NCBI GenBank assembly: GCA_048013815.1
Contig: CM106585.1
Span: 9,114,001-9,178,000, forward strand
Length of the DNA: 64,000 nucleotides
From: Setoptus koraiensis
Lineage: Eukaryota > Arthropoda
Reading direction: 5' to 3'
Shown: positions 22,270-36,360 of the stretch, one piece after another
Numbering within the stretch: the stretch's first letter is position 1
How the letters are laid out: each line of letters begins with the position of its first letter
Made by a program: the position numbers and the translations under genes
The notes under the pieces: generated by a model
Database searches by the model: none
The model's input: only the letters and a program-made list of their open reading frames with translations
What the model was told of the DNA's origin: nothing

Positions 22270-23122
22270 AGAAGAGAATGTCGAAGATGAACAGTTCAAT
22301 AAGCTAGTCATAACTAGTAGTGAGCCTATCGCATCACTTTATTCGGCTGCCAATCAATTATAGTGGCGGTAAATGCAGCGGTGTTACGATGGTCTGACGA
22401 GGTCCAACGTGCGCTTCTCGGGCGATTTCTGAAGCTGTCTTCCAGCTGATGAGTCAGATTGATGGCCATCGAGAATTGCATGAGGCCTGATTAGAAAATG
22501 GCCAGATCGAAACAAGGGACTGAGTGAGCCGACCTAATAGAATTGCTTGTTGCAATAACACGAACATTGTCGGCGCTGCGAAAGAAGAGAATAGTCTCTT
22601 CGTTGCTGTGTGAGACAATGAGACTAGGATACAAGAACAAGAGACTAATCGTGTATTACCCATTAATAAATCTGAATAAATTAAAAAGAATGTCCTCAGT
22701 AAATGTGTGTGCTAGTATTTTTGAACAATTCGGGGCGACTCCACAGTCATGTATGGCCAAGTGAAACAGAGCTTCAGCTAGAGTGAGCACGAATTGCATT
22801 CGCGAGCATATTCGCTGTCTACTACAATGCCCACTACAGTCCCTAAATACTCCAAAATACAACAAAACCGGAACAAAAACGTATAATACCAGAAACCCAG
22901 TGAATAGCCGTTGAGTCCGGTTTCGGGTCCCTGACCCGTTACTCAACGGGTTACTCTCGTTACGAATAACCGTGAAACGGGTACCCCGAGACAGTGCGGT
23001 TTAACGTATGCCATCGCAACTCGGATTGTCAATACTCGCTGCCGCGTGACTGTCTAGCGAAATATGTTTCCGTGCAGCGTCATTAGATGAGACACGGGTA
23101 CACGAAGCGTGAGAGTGACGTA

Positions 23123-23180
23123 ATAGTTGCCAAATAAAATAGTTGCCAAATAAAATAGCTGCCAAATAAAATAGCTGCCA
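23123..23180. repeat. 16-bp tandem repeat, about 3.6 copies
   Basis: The unit ATAG(T/C)TGCCAAATAAA is repeated head to tail with starts at 23123, 23139, 23155 and 23171. Confidence 0.85.
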
Positions 23181-26100
23181 GAGGTAGTGGCGGCGGCCGA
23201 AAGTGCAATCATTGGAGTAGTTTATGAATATGTGTGAATATGGCGCAAGAGCGACCACTGTCGGTGGGCAGAGGAACGAGCATCTAGCTAACAGTTATAA
23301 TTGGCTGTAACAATTTGTCAGAATAAACCAATTTGTCCAATTTGTGTGTGTGTGAGGTGCACGCTTGTCACAATAAGGCCTTCAATACAGTAATGGCCAT
23401 AATGTGTGACTCCTAATTTAATCTAGTTGCCGGTCCTAGTTGCACAATTGCGCAACTAGCACTACATTTGTGTGATTGTGAGCAAGGATAACAAGTACAC
23501 AAATGTTGTGCGCACCCAGATATGCTAATTGTCCAATTGTGCACCAGGTGAGACAGCAAAGCGAGTTGGCGCAGTGGTTTTTGGTTGCTCGAACGATATT
23601 GGCATTAATCTAGTTGTTTGCTAATCACGCGGCCAACAGACGAAACAATTACGAGACAAGGTCGCTGCAGCACTACTTTTGCTTACACATAACACATGTC
23701 GCCTCATTTGGCCCCACAGGGCCCATGCGCCGAGCAGCATGTACAGCACGCACACGGAGTACATAGGGTAGGTCGCGAATCGCTAATTGCGAGCTGCTGC
23801 ACGACCTACCGAAAGTGGCAAGCCAACTGAGAGACAAACTAGCCTCGCATGGGCCCCGTCGTCATCACTCAACATCGAGGCCAGGAAATCGCTGTGACGA
23901 ATTCAACTATCCGCGAACACGCGTAACGAGGCTTCGTTGTTCGGTATTCGCGCTCCAATTGGCGCGCCCGAGCAGCGGATATTTTGCATGATATGTCAGG
24001 AGGGCGCAAAAGAGTGAGAGAGGGAAACAGGGAGAAAAGGGAGAGGGAGAGAGAGGGATAGAAATCACACGAGTGTCCAAATGGTGCCGACCGCTCATTT
24101 GCATGCTACGTGTATCTAATTACTCCCACGTACAGCGCCCAGGCCCCCGCCCCCACCCGCGCATCTCCATCTGCGTCACTATCGGCTTGCCGTTCGGCGT
24201 GACAAGCCCGACAGTGTTGCTCCGAGCAACAGCGCACCGGTCAATTATAATGCATGCAAGGGGGCGCGCGGCGCGCCCCAACGAATAATAATAATTGATC
24301 GTCAGGTGCTGGCAAGCCAGTCTATGCAAGGTGAATGCCAGCGGCCAAACGAACTGGCCGGCGAACATTGACTGAATTATCTGAACGAACTGAATTTCAC
24401 TGGGACTATGTACAAATGTTTGTGTGTATTCTGACAGTGTGCGTGGGCCCGAATAGTAATAAATGCAAAATTGAAATTATGCCCGACGTTGTGGGGCGTT
24501 TTCTCTCGTTGTTCGGACTAGTCTCGTTGCGTTGTTGCATCGGTGCCCGACAAATGGCTGAATAACAAGTGTCTGAATGGGGCCCCAATGGTGACCTTGA
24601 TCGTCAAGTCAGCGGCCCCAACAGCGTTAATCGGCGGCTCGAATGCTGCGGGCCGCACACAGTTATTAAGTCAAGTGAGGGGCGCACGATAAGTGAAAAA
24701 GAAGTGCCGGGCGCACGCGTCACTTTGGCAGCTCGCCGGGCACTTGGCTCGCCCTCGGCTGGCCTCACCTTCGGCCGGCCCCGGCGGCTCGCCACCGGCA
24801 GCACCCAAAAGGGGGGCGGAAAACGCCAGAGAGTGCCTGCGAATGTGGCATTTTGTCTATTTTTACATTCGGTCGCGATCTAACTAGCACACACTCAAAT
24901 GCTAGATTGATTACCAGTTTTGGGCTGGCCAGTCGCGGGGCCGGTCGCGGGGCCAGTCGCGGAGCCGGTCGCGGGACCAGTGGCGCGGCCAGAAGCCCAA
25001 ATTGGTGGACGCAAAATGTCGGCTGTCACATGTCAGACGCTATGTGTCAGGCCCTACTTAGAGAGCGTTTTATACGGCGGACACCAGGCGAAAGCGCGGC
25101 CCCCTCGGCCCAGTTGGCCCCAGTTGGCCCCCATTATTATGCCGCTATGCTAATTCCAGAGAATTCGAGTTCGGAAACGCGCGCACAACTTGCAAAACTG
25201 CGCCTGACAGGCGATTCGATCCACGGCCCACTGACCGGCCCCAATTCTGGTCTGCGAAATTTCTGTGTGTGTGTGTGTGTTGACATCGAGCCACTAACTA
25301 CACATTAAATAGTCTATCTCTGAAATGATATGAGCTGGTCAAAACCCACCAATTGGCCATTGGCAGTTGTCGATTTGCTGACTGGCTGGCTGTTGCGCAA
25401 AGCCGAAACTGAAACGGAAAAAAGTCCCCGTTGGGCCTCTCACGTCAACGGCAAGCTGGGCTTACTTTTCAGCTCGCTGACTGGCAAGCTCGCCACTCGT
25501 TACGGCGACAGACGTGCCTGAAAACGAAAACGAAAAGGGCGCGCGGAAGCGTGAGCTTCGATCTTCGGCCCAACGAGCGGCCTCGTCGGGATGGGGGCGC
25601 GATTTTGGGGACATTTCGTGCCACGTCTGTGTAGCTGTGTCGCTCGGAGATCGGCTTGCCGACACTCGGGGCCGCCGCAACAAAAGTGGAATTGAGCCTC
25701 AATAGCGACAAGACAGTTTGTTAAAACTGGCTGCCAGTGCTGGCAGCGATTTCGCGATTATTTCACCATGATATCATCTAGTGAACTGAACCATAATGGT
25801 CTCGCCGGAACAGATGGCGGCCGGGCACTAAACGGGCGCTTCAAGCTGGCATTTGTCACGCCGCAATAAAGCAGATGAGATCGCATCGGCCAAGATTGTG
25901 CGATCGCTAGAGCAAACAATCCTGAGCAAACAATCTGAACAAGGAGTCCCAAAAAAATCACGAAATGTGCCGAAAATGTCCCGAAACACGGCGACATTGT
26001 CATCACAGACAACTTTGTTGGCCGGCGATCACTGTCAGCGGTGAGTTTGCCAATGAAATCATCACTACACCTGAGAACTGGATCAGTCAGATGCGATGCG

Positions 26101-27359
26101 TCTGTCGTCTGGTTTTGCGACCTCGCGGGTGCCCAAAAGAGGCCAAAACAAAAACACAACCAAATCTCGGTGAGCATCTCGGCAGCAAAGAGGAGCCGGC
26201 TGCCAGAGCCAGAAACTTGGCGCAAACTTCAATTTTTAGCTGATTAATGTGGCACAACACAAACCCGATAAAGGGGCCCCTTTGTTGTCTTGTCGGCCGG
26301 TGTAACCCGAAGCGCTGGCCTGGTAACACCGGGCCAGTGTTGGGCTAACTCGGCCGCTCGAACTACTTGATCATTGTCAATAAGCAATTTAAAGAGTTTT
26401 TTGTGCTGGCGCGCTTAGCTGCCTCATTCAGGCCACCGATGAGTGATTTTCGGCCAGATAAATGCGCCAAATGAAACATTTCGGAAAGCAATTTCTAGCT
26501 ATAGCGAAATAGTATAATGACAGCCGGACAGCCATATAATGACAGCAATACAAAACCATTTTAGAAAACACACACACACAATTGGAAAGGCGATTGGCGA
26601 GATTGGACGCGCCCGAACGACTCATAAATCATTTCAGGGCTGCGGGCTGGCCAGCAATACGTTGCGGTCGCACACTGGATACTTATTGAAATACTTTTCA
26701 TAGCCATTATTTCATTTTATGTGTAAGTGTTAGTGGTACAATTTGGCGCCAATGGGACCAATGGGGCCGATGGGGCCAGCCGGGCGAGCGATTTTGCCCA
26801 ATTGAACGACCACAACGAGTGTCCGAGTGTTTTGTCCGAGGCGTTGATTATTAACTGGCGCACAAGCTCTGGCGTGCCGATTGCTTATCCAGTGCTGATA
26901 TATAAATAACGGTTATATTCAGTTGTTGGCGCTTTGTACAATTATATAAACTAGCGCTTGTCGAGCGCCAGAGGAAACAAATTATATATTATGCAATTGA
27001 AGTGTTGTTGTTGTTGTTGTTGTCGCCGTTGTTGTTGTTATGTGTTAACTCAATCAACTTGATTGTAGTGCAAATTGCTGCCGCTACGAGCGACTCTATA
27101 TCGCGCCGCTTCACCATCCATCAGCGGCAGTTATACCCAGCTAAAAACGAGCAAATTAATAACTGAGGGGCCCCTTTGTTTCCATGTGAGTGGCGTGTCT
27201 CTCTTACTGTGACCACCAACGGTCTGTAAAATTGGCCATACACAGATATGGTTATGATCAGCTGAGTACGCTGACCAGCAGCAGCAGCAGTCATCTGTCG
27301 GGCCTGCGATACGCTACACTGAGCCTGACAATTGTGCGGTGCTATATGGCAGATTATTC

Positions 27360-27360
<1 letters not shown>

Positions 27361-27440
<80 letters not shown>

Positions 27441-27480
27441 GCAACAACAACGACAACGACAACAACAACAACGACAACAA
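27361..27480. repeat. (CAA)n microsatellite, about 40 triplets
   Basis: A nearly pure CAA/AAC run, interrupted only by GCAA and CGACAA variants toward its 3' end. It can be read as poly-Gln, poly-Asn or poly-Thr on the plus strand. The Gln frame is preceded by about 55 open codons (Ser/Leu-rich), so a coding exon is not excluded, but there is no ATG before the tract and no splice support. Confidence 0.9.
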
Positions 27481-28744
27481 CATCATCATGAGATATAAAA
27501 ACAACAACTACAATTGACGAACCGCATAATTTGATGCAACGCAACGCGCGCTGTTGTGTGAGGCTTCTAATTAAAACTTGTGGGGCCGCTAACTGGGGCC
27601 CCGGCCATTGCTGATAATCGTATTCCAGCTCGGAGAGATTCTATTATATTATTCTGCCATATATTGTCCATGTTACGCTGCACTGGGCTGGCCCAACGAG
27701 GGCCGCTACATTGGGGCCCCAGTGACGGCTGCGGCCTTCGTGGGGCCCGGCTACGCGGGCTTGCCACCAACAAACAAAGAATGTTGTGTTGTAGTGATGA
27801 TGAATCGACATCATAACTACAACACACATGCGCTTGTAGTTGTAACGGCGATGATAACAAAGGTCTGGCACCATGCGACTAGTTGTTTGCATGTTATGCA
27901 ATCTGCTATTTGTCCTTGTCATTGTTGTTGTCGTGTTTGCTGTTGTTTGGTTGTTGCGTACTTGCAGCTGGCGTATGTGCTCCTATGTAACTCTTGGGCC
28001 CTGTCGCCCCCTATATGCAATTGTGCGCAACTATAACCGGTGACTATATTGTGTGTTATTTAACCAGCCATAGCTGTAGAACCTGAACTACAACTAACTA
28101 CAACTGCTACTGCAACTACAACTGCAACTACTACTTGAACGACAACCAGAAATGAAGCCAGCGCCACAACTACACACTGTGTAGCATCGCAATGTCGCCG
28201 CGCAATGTCAGGGCTTCGATCCGGCGGATCAAACAGAAGAGAGAATAATAAGAAGTGAGGGGCCCGAAGAGGAACGTTAAAGAACGAGCAAGAAGCGCTC
28301 GCTGTTGTTTAATCCACACACTCGCCAGGCTAAGCTGGATATTTGTGTGGCACGACATTGCCACTAACGCGATTGCCTTGAGACTCAAGGCTTGAGTTGT
28401 TGTTGTGAGAGAGCCAAACCAAATAATTTGTGAGCGTCCCCCAAGTTGGGGTGCCCAACAAGCAGCAACTTGTTATGTTTGTGTTGCAGCTAGTCGGCAC
28501 GCATATCTCACCCTGATTGAAGTGGATAACAGACAGCAACATCAAAACAAACTAAACTTTTCTCTCTGGGCCCCTTGTAAACTGTCGCACAGCCCCCTAA
28601 CTAACTATAAACAAAACTTTGTCTCAACAACTGACTCGCTCGCTGGCGTGCCGCATGCAAAATACGGCGTGACAGTTTTCGCCACTTGTGCGTCTTATCT
28701 GTGGATATTTTGATCCGTTCAAAGTGGCGGCCAAGGCCGACCTT

Positions 28745-28892
28745 AGACTACATTAGGTCTACATTAGACCAGACTCTAGTCTAGTCTAATGTACAATCTA
28801 GCCTGGTCTAATGTAGACTCTAGTCTAGTTCAATGTAGACTCTAGTCTAGTTTAATGTAGACTAGGCTGGACTAGACCAGGCTAGGCTGGGC
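28745..28892. repeat. 22-bp minisatellite with CTAG-rich unit
   Basis: Diverged copies of AATGTAGACTCTAGTCTAGTT-type units (22 bp). Each unit carries the self-complementary core CTAGACTAGAG/CTCTAGTCTAG, so the array can fold on itself. Confidence 0.75.
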
Positions 28893-29199
28893 TGTCTATC
28901 TCGCTCTGGTTTCGTTTGGCCCCTCTAAACTATCCTCTACCATTAAACACGACACCGGCTACCAGATAAGCCGGTCACTGGTCAGCCGGCCAGAGATGCG
29001 GCTCGCCAAGAATTGTGACAGGTCACTAAATTTGCAATCTAACGCATCTCATATTATTACATGTGTGTGTGTATTTAACAACATAAAGGCCAACTAGCAG
29101 CACCCAGTCACATGCGGGCCCCAGATATTATTGGCCACTAGTTGTTGCATTAGCTCGCCATATTATTTATCATCGTGCCAGTTGAGCTGTACGAGCTAT

Positions 29200-31700
29200 T
29201 TAGAGCCCAGATAGCGCCTGCAATGAATGAAAGCAAACAAACGGCTCTCGCCACATATATTGCATGTCATCAATCTTATGCGAGCGACGCCATTCGCAGC
29301 CATCAAGTGGCCATTTTAATAACTTACAATTTCCAAAAATGCCACAGTTTGCAAGTGGGAAAGTGCGCGAATATAATATCGCGAGCGTTATCAATTTTAA
29401 AACTGCATCGCATAATAATATTCACAACCAATCAAGTAATGTCGTGCACATGCATAGATACATCATGCACTCGACACAGGCAACGCATTCTGTCTGGCTA
29501 GCTTGCCATAAACAGAGTGTGTCAGATAAATTGCGAGCCTCACGGTCTGAGATCCAGCGAATGCCCTCATCGTATTCTACTGACCCCAAAAAGACTTTCG
29601 ATGCCCCGAATCTGGCTATCACTCATCGTGTGAGTCGATTGGAGTTGCTCGACCGTTCAACGAGTTTCTAAAAACTGTCTTTCTTTTCCTATTGCTTCCA
29701 CCCAGAAACATTTTTCTCAAATAACATGACGCCTTTCCTCTGCTTTCTCGTGCATCTGACTCAACCCTGACTGGCACTTTGACTCGCACGGGTGAGAAAA
29801 TTCACGCTTCAGCCGAGCTCTCAATGAGACAAGTGACAAATGTCTTGTCGATTTCCTGGCAACTGCCTCAATTGATCGCAGTCAAATGCTTAATTTTTTC
29901 CAAGTTCATGTCTGCTTCCGCTTGCGATCAACTCGCTTTAGTGAGGTCTCATTTTCGGCATCGACATGCTTGCTTGCTTGTCTATTGATACCTATCATTG
30001 ATCGACCAACATACGTCCTTAAGCAAGCATTTCCCAATTTTTTCATGGGAATCTAGCCACTCTACATTGCAGGGATTGCACTGGTCAAATCAAATTAGGA
30101 AAATCACGTTTCCAGCGGTTTTTCCTTCGCCCAGAATTGAGTCATTTTCATGATGCTGCATAGTTCAATGATTGACAGAGACAGTCTACTTTGAATCAGT
30201 AAGATTGGCTCTAGAACTATGAAGTTAGCATCTTTGACTTTGGAAATTCGGCCTCGTTCATTTGGGGCGAAACATTTAATTTTAACCTGAGTCATAAGCC
30301 TCGCGGGGTGAGTGGAGTCAAGATCATTGTTGCGATATTAAAAGCAGATATTAAGAGTCCACGCGGCTCTCTCTCCCTTTGTTACTCTTTTAATCTGGGG
30401 TACGGAATTAAATTATCGCTACTTTAGTCTTAGTCCGCCAGTAACAGTGGCAGCAAACGTTAGAACGAGACAGAGAAAAGAGTACAGATGAACGCAATTT
30501 TTTCAAGTGCCGAGGGTCGCTTATTTATTTTTCTTGACTACTTATAGTTGTGACTAAACTATAAATCTGCATCCGAATATCTTCTATTTGAGCTCATATA
30601 TATATATATATTTATATACATATACATAATTTAGCAGTGCACGAGGCGACGATCCTTATATTCACTTTATTTGGCCTCGAGCCTTTTCGAGAAGCTCTTC
30701 CCCAAGTAAACGAGTCCCCGAAAGATCTACTTAGATTCTGTTATTTTTTCAAACTGAATCCAGCCTCCTTATCTGGCATCTATTGCTGGCATATTACACT
30801 TGAGGCTAACAGTAGAAAAATGAAGATTCTCCTTTTCTCCTATTAAACGCGGCAGCTCTAGCAATATTTTGGCATTTATAGATAGTGGCGAAGAATTCCC
30901 ATTGCTATATTCAGCTGTCAGCGACGTTTATCGGCTGTCTCGACCGTGGGGACTGTTTAATTTAGACTGGAGGCCATTGGAGCTCGCTAACTCAGCGTCT
31001 GGCATGAAGGTAAGCAAAAAGGTTCTATCAACGATGATAAATTGCATGCGGGCGCGACACGAAACTAAATCTAGCTATTGTATGCAAACACTGAAAACAG
31101 AATAACTGTGGATTGTATAAATATAAAGTATAAAAATTCCGTCAAGTTGCTGCTTCCATCAATTTGTGGGCCGTAACATAATAGAAGAAAGACAAAAAAA
31201 CGAGATTGACCTACGAATGGAGTTACATAAAAAAAAGATGCCATGATTAATGGATAAAGATATACAAGTCGCTGCTATATAAGATGTATATTTTCGCCAG
31301 CAATCGACGCATTCTAACTTAGAATTTCTAAGTGCTCTCGGCGAATCCGCTCGAATGCTCAATCTGGCATCGCAACTACTACTTGTTGCGGTCCATTTTC
31401 CGATCAAGCTGAGCTTTTAATATCAAGCCGCTAGATTCAAGCGTGCATCTCAATCCGGCCGGGGAATTTCCGCTACTGGAGCGAGCAATTTCGCAGCGAG
31501 TTGCCGGAGTGAGTATTTCTGGAATTTTGCCCTGGAATACCCGTGCATAACCGTGCATAGCTCAATGAATGCAAAGCTGTCCGGCTTCGAGCAGTTTGGG
31601 GCGAATTCCACAGAGGAGTGGGGGAGACATAAAATAAAGATTAGATAAAAATAATTTTTGTAAGTCAATAGGCGAGTTAGTGAACAAACGAAAAGTCACT
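29200..31700. other. AT-richer island with decayed open frames
   Basis: Base composition drops in GC and microsatellites disappear compared with both sides. Short open frames occur on both strands (around 29264-29671, 30637-30846, 30869-31105, 31450-31668) but none forms a convincing gene. One may be a retroelement relic (separate entry). Confidence 0.4.
30869..31105 (+). pseudogene. Possible retropepsin-like fragment of an LTR-type retroelement (fossil)
   Basis: A short segment contains a motif resembling the active site of retroelement aspartic proteases (FIDSGEEFPLL, compare the D-S/T-G family pattern) followed by a spacing and a G-containing segment of the kind seen in that fold. No flanking reverse transcriptase, integrase or terminal repeats were recognised, so if real it is an old, broken remnant of an LTR-type element. 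It could also be a chance resemblance. Confidence 0.2.
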
Positions 31701-34262
31701 CACAAGCCGTTGGTTACATGAGTGCTGCTTGATAATGAAATTTTCGAGGCCAGCCCATTGTGTCGTGCACGGTGGTAACTGCATTTGGTTGCATTGGGAC
31801 TGATCAAGATAGTTTGATTGCGATAGCTGCATAGATGCCGAGAACAAAAGAGTATTGTCAGCACGTGTGAGCCGTTTCTTTTTGGCGTGGGGCCCACATT
31901 GGGGACCGCGGCTCGGACTGTGGGGCCCAGAGCAAGTTGGGCAGAGAGTGATAGTTTGCGACAAAAAAGAAATAGAAAGAATAAAGGGAGTAACTCGACA
32001 GGCACAGAGTTGATGGGTTTGTTGCTGGAGCTGGGGTCCTGGTTTACATTAAAGTTGAGGTTGAAAGAGCAAATAAATTCGCGTTTGTTGCTCGTCGGCG
32101 TGATCACGACTCGCATACACACGGCTGGCGAGGGGGGGCCCTTTGGGTGCTGGCTAAAGTTATGCAAAATAAAATGAGAGCTCAAATATGAGAGGCCAAA
32201 TATGAGAGGCCAGATATGCGAGAGCCTGCCAGTGGGCTGGCGGCTGGCCGAAGCGAATGCCTTAGGACAGAGTTGCGAGCCAGTGATCAAACTAAATAAC
32301 CTTATCTACTTATATCTATCTCTTGCTTTTATGGGGCCCCTCGTGGCCTGTGTGTGTGTGCATGCATAATATCGGTATGCTGCAGCACATGATGTGGCGC
32401 GAGCTAGCACGAGGTAGCTTGATCAGTGCGTGTGTTTGTTGTGTTGGGGCCCGTCGTCGTTTATTCTTTTCTTTTTATCCGCTCGCCTTTTATTATTTGT
32501 AAACACACCGGGCCGCGCGCACATTGGGCGCTACTCGCGCTGCTCGAGCGGGCCAGAGAATGGGCCTCGAGCAGCAGAGAATGGGCGAGCAACAGAGAGA
32601 GCGAAAGGCTTAATTTGCTAAAAAAATACCCCCGACCAGCGTATAGCACGACAGCACCACTAGTGCAGCGGCAGTATGGATATTAGCGCAGTGTGTACCA
32701 TTTAGAAGTTAAAGTGTTAACAACCAGGCAACACACAAAAATCAGCCCAAATCGGGCCACAGACATGCCTTTGTGGCAGCTGCCATTACGTAACAGCCAG
32801 CCAGCCAGCCGGCTGCCTAGCTGTCTGGCCGGCTGTCTAGCCGGCCGTGCGACTGGCTGTGCGACTGGCTGGCTGGCTCGCTCGCTCGCTGGGAATATCC
32901 AGATGGGGCCCCGTAGCCGGCCTGACAAGGGGCGAGCAGACAAGACCACAAGACAAGAGCGTGCGTGTATTGAGTTGCCATTAGAGGCCAATTGTTTGCA
33001 GACCAGTGCGAGCATTCAGGCGCTGCAAAGATTCAAAAAAGCGAGCGGGCCCCTCGGCGTTGCTCGGCGTGCGTCAATCTGGCCCGAGCGAAACGAATTA
33101 AATCCGGTTAGCTGCTCGAATGGTTGCCTGGCTGTCTAAACTGGCTGACAGCCCGTTCAGCCATCCAACCGCCGGCTGGCTATTTCGCGGCTGAACAGTA
33201 GTAGTCAGTGAATACCGTCAATCTAACCGTGCCAGCCAGCCAGCCAGACAAGTCGCTAGGCGCTGCCTGTTGTTGTTGTTGTTGTTGCTGTTGTTGTTGT
33301 TGCTGTTGTTGGCCGGCCAACAGGCGGCGCATAGAGCAGCCGATCACTCAATGTTGCTTACCTGTCTGCCAGGCGCACACACACTATGTCATAGTGACTA
33401 CGAGATTGGTGGGGCCCGCAGCTTGGGGCTAATGTTGCCGCTTCCGATTATCCGCTATCAATTGAGTCAAACGGCGGCCTAGGCGCCTAGCCAAACGATG
33501 GTTGCATAGCGGTTCAATTAGCGGAGTAGTAACTGGCTAACTAAGCTGCCACTGGGAGCTTAGTTACCTGGCCGGCTTGCCACGGCGAGCTGAATGGGGT
33601 ACATAGCGGCAGCGCAAACGGGCAATAACAGGCACAGTAAAATCGTCAACTCACGTAGCTATGCTGGCTAGCTAATGCTATTAATGCCATTCACTATTAA
33701 CTGCTCTATTATGCTCTAAACGCTCACGTGATTATGTAATATTAGTCATAAACAAACAAATATAGCTACAAAGCTTACAAACGACCAGCCATTGCCATTG
33801 CCGTCGATTATAAGCCCTCCAGCTGGGGCCCGGCTGTGGCGGCGGCGCTCGTTACAGTATGAGAGCAGCAGTATGGCAGCTCATGATGAGAGTCAGTTGT
33901 TTCTCATTGGGGCCCATTCTCGCTTAGCCAGCCACCTATCTGCTGCTGGCTAATTTGTCCATGAGAGAGAGAGGCACGTCGCTCGTTGCCTACAATACAT
34001 GAGCCACGGAGATAAATTGTTTGCACTGTCTCTGCTCGAACGGTCCGGCGGTTGCTGGTCGGCGCAATCGCTCTTCGGGGCAAAGGCAGCTAGCGGAGCT
34101 TCCAACGAGCGCTCTTATCGGGCGCCCGTTTGGCCGGGCAAAACCTGGCAAGTTGCAACGAAACGCCGCTCGTGTATCGTTTTGTTTCCGTTATGTTAAA
34201 CGACGGCCAGCCAACTATTTCTGCCAACTGCATAGATAAGATTGCCTTTTGACTTACCTTAC

Positions 34263-34540
<278 letters not shown>

Positions 34541-36329
34541 CTAGAGTTGATAATTTTTGATTAGATCGCTCATCTTTTGCACTGACTATCCGGCTTACAA
34601 TTAACTCGACTCAATTGCCACTTGTTCTTGAAGACGCGCACTTCTCGGACTGATGCGACACCGCGTTTTGCAAATATCCACTGATAACAATACTGACCGA
34701 TACAATGATTGATGCTGACGCCACTGACGCAACTGAGGCCGGTGGCGAGCTTGTCTCGCTTGTTTTGCTTGTTTTGCTTGTTTGTGGGGCGCAAAATAAT
34801 ATGTCGTGCTGATGGGCGATGTTGCCGCAACGAAACGAGAATGCAACTGCCAGTTGTTGGCGGCCGCTAATGCTGACTTTTCTTCGACACTTTTCTCGCT
34901 TTCTCTTGCAGTGCTTCCGTTGCTGTTGCTGCTACTGGGGCCCCACAATCTCAATTGTTGAACAATATTAGACAATGGCCGCTCATTACATAACACTTAA
35001 CAGTTTACTCTTGGCGCTGCCATTTTATTTATACTACTTATAATGATAATTATTGCGTGTGCTTGTGTGTGTGTGTGTGTGTGTGCGTCGTGGCAAATCG
35101 GCAAACTCTGGCGAGAGTGAAATGCCGATACAGAATTGAACTTGACTGCTGCAGCGGCGGCGCCGGCAGTAGCACTAATTTATCCGATTCACACAATTAC
35201 GTTGTTGCAGCGACTTCTATCACTTTTATCATTTGGCTGGTGCCACGGCTGAACTGGATTGCGAGGGGGGGGGAGGCGAGGGCGCCGCTAACAAACTATT
35301 GTTGTGTCAATTGTTGTTGACAAGTGGTGTGTGAGCTGCGAGTGAGAGTAGCCGAGCGGCGACAGTTTTGGGGCCCGTCGTTGTTGTTACTTTATAAATG
35401 GATCTTGAATGAATGTATATATATATATGTATTCGTGTCTCGTCTGGCACAGTTGTTAGCGGTCCGGTCGGGTCCCGTTAGATTTAGATTTTGTGTTGTT
35501 GGTTGTTCGGTCGCTGGCTAGCGGCCGGTCGCAAATAGTGAGAGGTGGACGACGACCACCACGACAGCCAGAGAATGGCGTTGAGATAAGGGCCACTCAC
35601 TCATTCATTGCTTATCTAGCCCGACTTATCTAACTACATCTGTGTGTGTGTGCGCGTTCGCAGAGCGTCGGGGCTCGTTAAATGGCCATTGGGGCCGCAA
35701 GCAACTATTAAATATTGTCGATGCGCGATATATGGATTCTTTGCAACTTATTGTGCCGCTCGCAACTAACTATTGGCGCCCCATTGGCCGCCAACTGTCT
35801 GGATTTTGGCCCATTGGCCAGGTTAGATTGGTGGCGACCCGAAGGGTTGAGAGTTTGTCAGCTTGTCGGTGTTGTCGGTGTTGTCGCTGCTGTCGGTGTT
35901 GTCGCTGTTGTCGCTGCTGTCGCTGTTGTTGTTCAGTTGCGGCCGATATTGTTGTTACGTCTGGTTTTGTTTGTGCTGCTTGCGTCGCTTGTTATCCACT
36001 CTATTATTAGTAGTTTGGTTGGCTGGCTCGTGGGCCCCCGTTCGCTCTCTCTCTCGCTCTCTCTGGTCGCCCGCTGTCGCGTTCGCTCGCCCCCTCGCCC
36101 TTTCGTCCGCGCTCGTTCCGTCGGCCGGCTCTCGTTAGCTTGTTCGTGTTGGCTGTTGCATAAGACACACGCACACGCACCACGGTAACTATTGGCGGGC
36201 CGGCATTATCACCGCGCCAAACAACAACGACAACAACAAACTGCACAACTGCCGCCGCTGCTGTTTGACATAACAGTGCCGCTAGTGGCGCCACTATCTA
36301 GCTGTCTATCCATCCAACAATAAAACACT

Positions 36330-36358
<29 letters not shown>
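36330..36358. repeat. (CGT)n microsatellite
   Basis: Nine CGT triplets in a row next to a TATATATA stretch. Confidence 0.85.

Positions 36359-36360
<2 letters not shown>

Larger units (their letters stand above)
22270..29200. other. Gene-poor region with microsatellites and GC islands
   Basis: No firm gene. The region contains a 16-bp tandem repeat (23123-23180), a GC-rich 12-bp GGCC(A/G)GTCGCGG repeat (about 24927-24990), a long CAA microsatellite (27361-27480), a 22-bp minisatellite (28745-28892) and GGGGCCCC at 24579, 26273, 27167, 27595 and 27713. Open frames of up to about 155 codons occur but have the lengths expected by chance and no splice or domain support. Confidence 0.5.

Noticed and set aside
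25758-26225. Minus-strand frame of 155 codons with a hydrophobic start
   Set aside because: Length is within chance for this base composition; no splice signals or recognisable domain. A plus-strand GTGAGT lies inside it, so neither strand is favoured.
30155-31620. Weak similarity of short GGGGCGAA(TT)CCACA and GCATAGNTCAATGA segments at 30.2, 31.5 and 22.7 kb
   Set aside because: Matches are short and spacing differs; not enough to claim a repeat family without an alignment.
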